The notes under the pieces were generated by a model that saw only the letters and a program-made list of their open reading frames with translations, made no database searches and was not told where the DNA came from. A DNA stretch of 11,783 bases from CAZKXX01 sp964556705. GTDB taxonomy: Bacteria; Acidobacteriota; Terriglobia; UBA7540. Position 1 is the first letter of the stretch. Each line of letters opens with the position of its first letter. Made by a program: the position numbers and the translations under genes. Positions 6,223 to 11,783 of the stretch are shown here, one piece after another. Location: the NCBI GenBank assembly GCA_964556705.1, contig CAZKXX010000108.1, positions 1-11,783 on the forward strand, written 5' to 3'.

Positions 6223-6903
6223 TCATGCCGCGAGTGCTGCGAATTTCTGCCAGTCAAAGCACTGAATCAGCGTATTGGTGATGAGATGGATGTTTTCGTC
6301 AAACCCTTCCTTCCCCGGCTCGAGAATGGTGTCGATCATAGCCCCCAGTATCGCCTCGAACGTGGCGGGGCCGCGTTTGGTGAACTCGAGGATCTTTATT
6401 CCCACAATTTCCTTCGACGGCAGCCTTTTTTCCACGTAAGTATTTGCTAAGGGATGACTCGTGGGTGTCAGGGAAGACGCCAAGTCGTCCCGCTTCAACA
6501 ATGGCTCGAAAATCGAGGGCTTCCCTATTCTCTGAAAGAAAAGTTTTTCAAGTAACCTGCGCCAGGCGGAACGCTCTTCTTCCCAGCGATAAATGAGCGT
6601 GTCAGAGTTATCGTCATACGATATCCACATCTTGATCTTCACCCCGGCCAATCTCTTCATTCGCTGGGGCAGTTCCTGTTCGACATATCGATTGATCTTC
6701 TCAAATACTTTCTTGAAGCCGACAACGGTCATCCCCTGCAGGTAGGGTGGCGCCGCGCGCATCCGGATTGCCAGCCAATCTTCAACTTGTAGGGCAATAG
6801 CGGGAACTGGCGGGCCGAAGGAGATTTCCAGGACGTCTCCGCGACGATCGTAGCTATACTCCAGCTTCTCGAAATTGAATTGTTGGACTAGCTCGAAGGC
6901 CAT
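6223..6903 (-). CDS. DUF2283-like protein, possible antitoxin partner
   Basis: 226-residue protein without signal peptide or membrane segments. Two places resemble the small DUF2283 unit: EYSYDRRGDVLEISFGPP (15-32) with MTVVGFKKVFEKI (58-70), and ISYDDNSDTLIYRWEE (94-109) with EIVGIKILEFTKRGP (165-179). In the second unit, the start and end halves are separated by an insertion of about 55 residues (110-164). The C-terminal helix region (180-226) is not recognised. Start ATG at 6903 has GGGGGA six nucleotides upstream. The start overlaps by 16 nt the end of the nuclease-like reading frame upstream, implying translational coupling when that gene was intact. Its composition is visibly more A/T-rich than neighbouring genes, suggesting transfer. 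The DUF2283 link is a by-eye match, and the antitoxin role is inferred only from the gene pair. Confidence 0.55.
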   Translation of the reverse strand: MAFELVQQFNFEKLEYSYDRRGDVLEISFGPPVPAIALQVEDWLAIRMRAAPPYLQGMTVVGFKKVFEKINRYVEQELPQRMKRLAGVKIKMWISYDDNSDTLIYRWEEERSAWRRLLEKLFFQRIGKPSIFEPLLKRDDLASSLTPTSHPLANTYVEKRLPSKEIVGIKILEFTKRGPATFEAILGAMIDTILEPGKEGFDENIHLITNTLIQCFDWQKFAALAA

Positions 6904-7211
6904 ATCAAGTCCCCCAACATTCGAAGCGAGTACGCAGAAAAATACGCCGTGGCGACGTAGCCATCCCCACTGCCCACGAAAACGAGAAGGTCCAGCGAAC
7001 CACCGAGGCCGGGAACATGAACGTACTGCTTGCGATAAATCCTACGCGCCGGATCCCTCTTGCCCGAATAAATGCCGTCAGGCTTTTAGACCGTTTCCAC
7101 GACGAACTCCCTGAACGAGCCCATCTCCGGATGCCGCGCCGTGATGTGGTTCCAACATTCATCCGTGAGGATCGCTTCAAACCCCGTCGGGTCTGAGATC
7201 TTTTCTTCCAT
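6888..7211 (-). pseudogene. Small nuclease-like gene (PBECR/RelE-type) broken by an in-frame TAA
   Basis: The minus-strand frame from ATG 7211 reads 41 codons (including TDECWNHITARHPEM, residues 16-30), then hits TAA at 7086-7088. It resumes in the same frame for 65 residues: KPDGIYSGKRDPARRIYRK, then VPGLGGSLDLLVFVGSGDGY and VATAYFSAYSLRMLGDLIW, ending at TAG 6888-6890. The combined 107-residue pattern resembles the small phage-barnase/EndoU/colicin/RelE-like nuclease families, with a [D/E]CWNHI..RHPEM start, a P-G-I-Y and R-R-I-Y core and a DGYVATAYF strand. The stop is one base from GAA, CAA or AAA. AGGAGG lies close upstream of the start, with only about 2 nt spacing. It overlaps the DUF2283-like gene, as a toxin-antitoxin pair would. 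Sequencing error, real decay or stop-codon readthrough are all possible. Confidence 0.55.
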
Positions 7212-7261
7212 CCCCTCCTGCCCTCTCTTGGCGCCGACTCTCAGACCCGGGCTACAGGATT

Positions 7262-7290
7262 AGCTTATCCGAGAGACGGCTCGCTTTCAA
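7262..7290 (-). promoter_or_regulatory. Candidate promoter for the nuclease-like/DUF2283 pair
   Basis: On the minus strand TTGAAA (7285-7290) and TAAGCT (7262-7267) are spaced by 17 bp, about 50 nt before the ATG at 7211. The -35 box matches five of six consensus positions; the -10 box keeps the key T, A and final T. Confidence 0.4.
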
Positions 7291-7318
7291 ACCGGGCTGC
7301 GTCGGTTGCCGGGCTACC

Positions 7319-7441
7319 CTACGATTCAATGATTTTGCGCTCTTCGTCCGTGATGCCCTGCAGCTCGCAAACCAGGTTGTCAATTTCGGCGTCGAACTTG
7401 GCGATGAGTTGGGCGAGACTTTCAACAAAGGCTTGCGGCGC
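7319..7441 (-). pseudogene. C-terminal remnant, probably of an N6-adenine DNA methylase
   Basis: A minus-strand frame ending at TAG (7319-7321) reads APQAFVESLAQLIAKFDAEI (1-20) then DNLVCELQGITDEERKIIES (21-40). The ending DxLVxELxGITxEExxIIE matches the usual C-terminal signature of large type II/IIG DNA methylase or TaqI-like specificity proteins (I-D-x-L-V-Y-E-L-Y-G-L-T-E-E-E). No start codon and no body of the enzyme are present; upstream the frame meets TAG near 7508. It lies just upstream of the broken nuclease gene, consistent with a decayed defence island. The identification rests on about 20 residues. Confidence 0.4.
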
Positions 7442-7617
7442 GGTCAAACCAGGCCCTCCCGGCAACGGCGAGCGGGGCCGACGGAAAACGCAATGCGGCG
7501 AAGTCTAACAAAGCGGGCACGAGCGTTCAACCGTGAACGCGGGGTTGAAGCGCACAGGCACGGACACGCCAAAGAACCGTCAGTCGCCGAAACGACCTCC
7601 GACACGCCCGCCGACGC

Positions 7618-7675
7618 CGTCATGCTCGCGCGGGCGGGCATCTGGGCTGGATTCCCGCTTTCGCGGGAATGACCA
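7618..7675. repeat. Extragenic palindromic repeat (ATTCCC-N8-GGGAAT type)
   Basis: ATTCCCGCTTTCGCGGGAAT at 7651-7670 is a perfect hairpin with 8-bp arms and a 4-nt loop. It is preceded by a degenerate partner GTCATGCTCGCGCGGGCGGG (around 7619-7638) and followed by GACC. The core matches the widely distributed ATTCCC-N8-GGGAAT repeat (the Neisseria dRS3 pattern and relatives). It lies about 100 bp upstream of the DUF2207 gene and marks the edge of the accessory patch. Apart from this and the remnants listed, 7212-7773 holds no convincing gene. Confidence 0.75.
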
Positions 7676-7773
7676 TGCAGAGGGTTGTCAGGCGCGTCTT
7701 GCTCTCGGAGCCTGGGGTGTGGTTAGCTAGGGACGATTTCCGGTTCCGGAAAACTCCGCAAGCCACAAGGGTC

Positions 7774-9753
7774 ATGAACGCTGGGTCCATGAAACGGAAG
7801 TTGGGTGGGGGCCGCTTCCCTGCCCGGCTGGCAGTCCTGGCGGTGGGGCTGCTGCTCGCGGCGCCGCCCGCGACCGCGCAGGACGAGCGAATCCTCTCCT
7901 TCCAGAGCGATATTGCCGTGCACGCCGACGCTTCGATGCTGGTGCGCGAGACGATCAAGGTCCGCGCCGCGGGCGAGCGGATCCAGCGCGGCATCTTTCG
8001 CGACTTTCCCACCCGCTACAAGGACCGCCTGGGAAACAACGTCCGCGTCGGTTTCGAAATTCTGGAAGTCAAACGCGACGCTCAGCCCGAGCCGTACCAT
8101 ACCGAGCGCATTTCGAACGGCGTCCGCATCTACATCGGCGACAAGGATGTGCGCCTCCCGCCCGGCGAATACACCTACACGCTCGTCTATCGCACCACGC
8201 GGCAGCTGGGGTTTTTCCCCGACCACGACGAACTCTACTGGAACGTCACCGGCAACGGCTGGCAGTTTCAGATTGACGAAGCTTCGGCGTCCGTCAAGCT
8301 GCCGAAAGGCATCGAGCGGCAGGCGATTCTGCTCGACGCCTACACGGGTCCGCAGGGCTCCATTGGGACGGCGTTCGAGTCGTCGGTGATGCCGGACAGC
8401 CTGGCGACCTTCCGCACGACCAAACCCCTGGGGCCCGAGGAAGGTCTGACGATTGTCGTCGCATGGCCCAAAGGCTTCGTCACGCCGCCGACACGCGAGG
8501 ACCAGTTGCGCTGGTTTCTGCACGACAATCGCTCGACGCTGATCGGGCTCGCCGGGCTGGCGCTGCTGCTGGTCTATTACGTCCTCGCCTGGCTGGCGGT
8601 GGGCAAGGACCCCGAGCGAGGCATCGTGATGCCGATTTACGAGCCGCCCCACAACCTTTCTCCCGCCGACGTGCGCTACCTGACGCGCATGGGGTTCGAC
8701 GACAAGACGTTCGGCGCGGCGATTTTGAACCTGGCCGTCAAGCGGTTTCTCACCATCACCGACCAGGACGGCACTTACACGCTGACGCGCGCTTCGGCGC
8801 CGGAATCGGTCCTGAGCCGCGACGAAAAGGCGACGGCGGCGAAGCTGTTTTCGGGCGGCAACTCGGTGAAGCTCGCGACGGCGAACCACGCGCGCATTCG
8901 CGGCGCCATGGACGCCCTGCGCCGTCATCTGCAACTCGATCAGGAAAAGGTCTATTTCCTCCGCAACCAGAAGTACCTGATTCCGGGTCTGGTGATTTCG
9001 CTGCTGACGCTGGTGGCCGCGGCGGCTTCGGCCGAAGGCGAGTCCAAATTCCTGGCGCTCTTCATGACCGTGTGGCTCACCTTCTGGACGTTCGGCGTGG
9101 TGATGCTCGGAAAGATGGTTGTGGGCGCGTGGCGCGCGGTGCGGCTTCAGAAAGGGATCAAGTTCGGCGTTTCGGCCGCCGGCGCGCTTTTTATGACCGC
9201 CTTCGCGACGCCGTTTTTCATCGGAGAAGCCTTCGGCATCGGAGTCCTCGCCTGGGCGACTTCGGTGACGTTCGTCGTGATTCTCGCCGTCATTGCCTCG
9301 CTGAATTACCTCTTCCATCACCTGCTCAAGGCGCCGACGGCGACCGGGCGGCTGCTGCTCGACCGCATCGAAGGTTTCAAAATGTTTCTGGCCGCGACCG
9401 AAGAAGACCGCATGAACGTGCTGCATCCGCCGAGCAGGACGCCGGAAATGTTCGAACGCTACCTGCCCTACGCGCTGGCCCTGGGGGTGGAGCACAAGTG
9501 GTCCGAGCAGTTCGCGGACGTGCTTTCGCAGGCCGGCGTGGGCGGGCGGGAGTATTCGCCTGTCTGGTATTCGGGCACGCGGTGGTCGAACGTGCGCCCG
9601 GCGGCGTTTGCCTCAGCCATCGGCGGCGCGGTCTCGACGGCGGCCGCGGCCTCGTCGTCACCGCCCGGGTCGAGCTCGGGCGGGCGAAGCTCTTCGGGCG
9701 GAGGAGGCTCCTCCGGCGGGGGCGGCGGCGGGGGCGGTGGTGGAGGATGGTAG
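7774..9753 (+). CDS. DUF2207-family membrane protein with Gly/Ser-rich tail
   Basis: 659-residue exported membrane protein; the molecular function of the family is unknown. A signal peptide covers residues 1 to about 35 (hydrophobic ARLAVLAVGLLLAAPP, cleavage near ATA-QDE). The extracytoplasmic N-terminal domain follows, with the typical ETIKVRAAGERIQRGIFRDF (59-78), YTLVYRTTRQLGFFPDHDEL (135-154) and YWNVTGNGW (155-163). A membrane helix spans about 255-277, followed by IVMPIYEPPHNLSPADVRYL (284-303) and a winged-helix-like cytoplasmic segment. Further membrane helices lie at about 401-421, 428-450, 464-482 and 486-512. The tail (about 629-659) is Gly/Ser-rich, ending GGGGGGGGGGW, which is typical for this family. 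I chose ATG 7774 (AAGGG just upstream); ATG 7789 is equally possible. An ATG at 7669 overlaps the palindromic repeat and is unlikely. A LemA-like neighbour, often seen beside this family, is absent. Confidence 0.9.
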   Translation: MNAGSMKRKLGGGRFPARLAVLAVGLLLAAPPATAQDERILSFQSDIAVHADASMLVRETIKVRAAGERIQRGIFRDFPTRYKDRLGNNVRVGFEILEVKRDAQPEPYHTERISNGVRIYIGDKDVRLPPGEYTYTLVYRTTRQLGFFPDHDELYWNVTGNGWQFQIDEASASVKLPKGIERQAILLDAYTGPQGSIGTAFESSVMPDSLATFRTTKPLGPEEGLTIVVAWPKGFVTPPTREDQLRWFLHDNRSTLIGLAGLALLLVYYVLAWLAVGKDPERGIVMPIYEPPHNLSPADVRYLTRMGFDDKTFGAAILNLAVKRFLTITDQDGTYTLTRASAPESVLSRDEKATAAKLFSGGNSVKLATANHARIRGAMDALRRHLQLDQEKVYFLRNQKYLIPGLVISLLTLVAAAASAEGESKFLALFMTVWLTFWTFGVVMLGKMVVGAWRAVRLQKGIKFGVSAAGALFMTAFATPFFIGEAFGIGVLAWATSVTFVVILAVIASLNYLFHHLLKAPTATGRLLLDRIEGFKMFLAATEEDRMNVLHPPSRTPEMFERYLPYALALGVEHKWSEQFADVLSQAGVGGREYSPVWYSGTRWSNVRPAAFASAIGGAVSTAAAASSSPPGSSSGGRSSSGGGGSSGGGGGGGGGGGW

Positions 9754-9873
9754 GGACGATTTTGGATTTTAAAGACCGCGGCGCGGATAACTTGATAGGA
9801 GTCCTTTCGAAAAGCCGCGTTTCATGAGGAGATTCAGACCGTGCAGTATCAAGCTCACTCCGCAGCGGTCCTT

Positions 9874-9936
9874 AGGTTTGATTTCGGATTTGAGACTTCG
9901 GAGTCGTCTGTTGTATTGAATCTTGAATCTTGAATC
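9874..9936. repeat. Nine-unit heptad array
   Basis: Nine 7-bp units keep register: aggtttg, atttcgg, atttgag, acttcgg, agtcgtc, tgttgta, then ttgaatc three times (9916-9936). The first units are divergent and the last three identical, as if the array is growing or being homogenised at one end. Confidence 0.7.
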
Positions 9937-9956
9937 GCGGCTCCTGAAATCTTCAC

Positions 9957-10034
9957 CGCAGAGACCTGCCTGCGGCAGGCAGGCGCTGAGAGCGAAGAGG
10001 AAGAAGAGAAAACAGTCCACTCTGCGTCTCTGCG
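9957..10034. repeat. Small inverted-repeat element with an inserted palindrome
   Basis: Perfect 9-bp ends CGCAGAGAC (9957-9965) and GTCTCTGCG (10026-10034) flank 60 bp of purine-rich sequence (gctgagagcgaagaggaaga and following). Right at the left arm lies a 19-bp palindrome, CCTGCCTGCGGCAGGCAGG (9965-9983), which appears spliced into a continuous GCAGAGA/GCTGAG phrase. No coding capacity is seen. Confidence 0.65.
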
Positions 10035-10113
10035 CCACTGTAGCAAAATCGCAAGGGCGGGGCTCGCCCTCGCCCGAAGGCGCCTGCAAGTGACGCAGCA
10101 CGGCAGCGTGAAG

Positions 10114-11783
10114 CTAAAGCGGCGGCGGGCGGCGGCGGGCGGACTCGCCTGAGGTGATGCGTTCGATGCCCGCCTGCGCCTTGGCGTGTGTGGCGGCAGA
10201 GGTGCTTGAGCCTTTCTTCTCTGTCCCCTGTAACCTGTCCCCCGTATCCTTCTCCGTTCTCTCCTCCAATGCGCTGCGGAAATGTCCGAGTGCGTCGTCC
10301 AATCGCCCCAGGTGCTCGTCCACGAGGCCGAGGATGAGCGAGCGCTCGGCTTCTGAGGGCAGGTTGCGGATCTCCAGTTCGCGCGGCCAGGGCAACTCGC
10401 GAAAGTTTCTCAGGAAGTTGATGTTCACTGAAATCGTGTTATACGGAAGGGCGTTTCCTTTCGGGGTCTGATATTCCAGGTAGGGCCGCCAGTCGGTCGA
10501 GGCGAAGTCCGCCGGGCGGCCGCTGAGCTCGGGCAGCAGCTCCAGCGCTCGCTTGAGCGAATCGCCGTAAAGCGCCATCTCGCCCGCGAGCGACCAGACG
10601 CTCGGCGCGTCAATCGCTTCCAGCTCGGCGCGCACGCGCGGGTCGGCGTCAAAGCGCTCCATCTGTGCGTAATCGAGCGCCAGAGGCGCGGGCGAGGCCA
10701 CCAGCACACCTTGCATCTCCGGCCCCAGAAAAAACGCCACGTGCGGGAACGCCTGCGCGGCAGTATTCAGGATCACGAGAAAGTCTTCCGTCTTCATGTG
10801 ATGGATCTGCACCCACTGCTGGAGGACGCCGCGCTCGGTCATCCGCGCGCGGCAAAGCTCATAGAATTCCTTGTTGTAGAGGTCGGCCTCGCCGCTGATC
10901 CAGATGGAACTGACCTCGATGGTGATGAGGTCGTAGCGGTCGCGGGAAAGCAGCAGGAAGTTGCGCCCGTCGGCGACCGAGACGCGCACGCGCGGGTCGC
11001 GGTCGAAAACGAGCGCGTTGACGTCCGCGAACCATTCGCGCGCCGCTTCGATGATGTGCGGCGCGATTTCCACCGCGTCAATCGCCCGGAACGGGAAGCT
11101 CGCCACGGTGCGCAGCGTGTTGCCGGTGCCCAGCCCGATGACCAGCGCGCGGTCAAAGCCGCTCGCGAAGAGCACGGGAATCATCGCGAAGCGCACCTGC
11201 GCGCCCACCTCCCCGGAGTTGTTGCCCTGAAACTTTCCGTTGGAAAGCAGAATGCGCGTGGGGCCGGATTGGATGACCGACGTCAGCCCGCCCTGCGTGT
11301 CCTCTTTCATGAAGAGCACGCGGTCGATGGCCCAGCCGGGCGTGAAATAGACGTAGGAGCCGCGCGACATGCGCTCGGGATGCCAGCCGGGCGAGCCCGT
11401 CCAGAAAACCAGCGCCAGCGACGCGGCAACAAAGGCCAGCAGCGCGCGGCGCGCGACCGGCAGCGAGACCAGGATCAGCGCGAAGGCAAGGCCCAGCGCC
11501 AGATTCATCGTGGCCGCGGCGCGCAGGGAGACCATCGTGCCCCAGGCCGGAAGGACGACGAAGCCGGCCAGCAGCGAGCCGGCAATCGCGCCCGCGGTGT
11601 TCGAGGCGTAAAGGCTGCCCACACGCGCCCCCACCGCGCGCGCGCCGTGGCTCGCCAGATGGAGCAGCAGAGGGAAGCTGAGTCCCAGAAGGAATGAGGG
11701 CAGAATCAGAAGGTAGAAGGAAATAAAGAAACGCAGCGCCTCTCCGGCCAGGAAATTCGCTGATTCGAATTTCCAGAAAAAGC
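10114..11783 (-). CDS. Membrane protein fused to spermidine-synthase-like methyltransferase fold (N-terminus beyond right edge)
   Basis: The frame is open from the right edge to TAG at 10114: 555 residues plus stop. The visible N-terminal part is membrane-embedded (hydrophobic blocks about 11-43, 60-80, 85-110 and 113-126), resembling the MFS-like half of fused MFS/spermidine synthase proteins. The second half has the Rossmann methyltransferase layout: ALVIGLGTGNTLRT (212-225, cofactor loop), DAVEIAPHIIEAAREWF (235-251), DPRVRVSVADGRNF (262-275) and YDLITIEVSSIWISGEADLY (283-302), then NKEFYELCRARM. Canonical spermidine synthase has GGGDG and an acidic VDSTDP-type motif; here these read GLGTGN and IEVSSIW, so true putrescine aminopropylation is doubtful. 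The C-terminal tail (about 507-555) is Lys/Arg/Ser/Pro-rich and partly encoded by a heptad array, ending in a repeated ggcggcgggc unit (10121-10140). The actual substrate is unknown. Confidence 0.85.
   Translation of the reverse strand, partial: FFWKFESANFLAGEALRFFISFYLLILPSFLLGLSFPLLLHLASHGARAVGARVGSLYASNTAGAIAGSLLAGFVVLPAWGTMVSLRAAATMNLALGLAFALILVSLPVARRALLAFVAASLALVFWTGSPGWHPERMSRGSYVYFTPGWAIDRVLFMKEDTQGGLTSVIQSGPTRILLSNGKFQGNNSGEVGAQVRFAMIPVLFASGFDRALVIGLGTGNTLRTVASFPFRAIDAVEIAPHIIEAAREWFADVNALVFDRDPRVRVSVADGRNFLLLSRDRYDLITIEVSSIWISGEADLYNKEFYELCRARMTERGVLQQWVQIHHMKTEDFLVILNTAAQAFPHVAFFLGPEMQGVLVASPAPLALDYAQMERFDADPRVRAELEAIDAPSVWSLAGEMALYGDSLKRALELLPELSGRPADFASTDWRPYLEYQTPKGNALPYNTISVNINFLRNFRELPWPRELEIRNLPSEAERSLILGLVDEHLGRLDDALGHFRSALEERTEKDTGDRLQGTEKKGSSTSAATHAKAQAGIERITSGESARRRPPPL
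10217..10265. repeat. Heptad array inside the C-terminal coding region of the spermidine-synthase-like gene
   Basis: Seven 7-bp units are read as ttctctg, tcccctg, taacctg, tcccccg, tatcctt, ctccgtt, ctctcct. Seven units span 49 bp, but the flanking frame stays open; on the minus strand it encodes approximately RTEKDTGDRLQGTEKK, the hydrophilic tail after the folded domain. Confidence 0.7.

Larger units (their letters stand above)
9754..10113. other. Gene-free convergent spacer made mostly of repeats
   Basis: 360 bp between the 3' ends of the DUF2207 gene and the spermidine-synthase-like gene. It holds a heptad array (9874-9936) and an inverted-repeat element (9957-10034). No coding frame with recognisable sequence and no T-tailed terminator were seen. 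Confidence 0.6.

Noticed and set aside
6125..6265. Small plus-strand open frame (46 codons)
   Set aside because: Overlaps the DUF2283-like gene end to end, no convincing ribosome site, no recognisable sequence.
7085..7088. Programmed stop-codon readthrough in the nuclease-like gene as a main call
   Set aside because: No recoding signal such as a selenocysteine or frameshift element is visible and the stop is TAA; mutation or sequencing error is simpler.
7230..7320. tRNA-like or small RNA gene
   Set aside because: The repeated CCGGGCTAC words (around 7247-7255 and 7309-7317) do not form a cloverleaf and no T-loop GGTTCRA consensus is present.
7723..9495. Long minus-strand open frame of 590 codons
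   Set aside because: It is antisense to the DUF2207 gene and shows the Arg/Gln/His-rich composition typical of shadow frames.
10711..11697. Plus-strand open frame of 328 codons
   Set aside because: It lies opposite the spermidine-synthase-like gene and has no recognisable motif.

Overview
This is a GC-rich bacterial chromosomal window with ordinary housekeeping genes and a short degraded accessory patch. It most resembles an environmental Acidobacteriota-type genome. That placement is inferred from the recO-glyQ-glyS order, the DUF2207 protein, the membrane-fused spermidine-synthase-like protein and the dispersed repeats; no single marker proves it.

Layout. Positions 1-2524 (minus strand) form a recO > glyQ > glyS cluster: RecO, then the alpha and the beginning of the beta subunit of two-subunit glycyl-tRNA synthetase (glyS runs off the left edge). 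Positions 2525-3084 are a gene-free spacer rich in repeats. Positions 3085-5931 (plus strand) hold three apparently separate genes: a PfkB-family sugar/nucleoside kinase, a secreted protein made of two similar alpha/beta units, and a classical short-chain dehydrogenase. Positions 5932-7773 are a patchy, less GC-rich accessory region. It holds an intact minus-strand DUF2283-like gene, overlapped by an upstream small nuclease-like gene broken by an in-frame TAA, the C-terminal remnant of what looks like an N6-adenine DNA methylase, and an extragenic palindrome. Positions 7774-9753 (plus) encode a secreted/membrane DUF2207 protein with a Gly/Ser tail. Positions 10114-11783 (minus) encode most of a membrane protein fused to a spermidine-synthase-like methyltransferase fold; its N-terminus lies beyond the right edge.

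The most unusual signal is a set of short arrays with a strict 7-bp period, made of different and imperfect heptamers. They recur at 381-404, 619-709, 1677-1771, 2604-2707, 9874-9936 and 10217-10265. Several lie in noncoding spacers, some as opposite-strand pairs, but three are read as protein: they supply the C-terminus of GlyQ, the N-terminal region and an internal linker of GlyS, and the C-terminal tail of the spermidine-synthase-like protein. The second point of interest is the possible toxin-antitoxin remnant at 6223-7211, where the nuclease half is broken and the partner is intact.

All family assignments come from reading motifs by eye; no database search was run.
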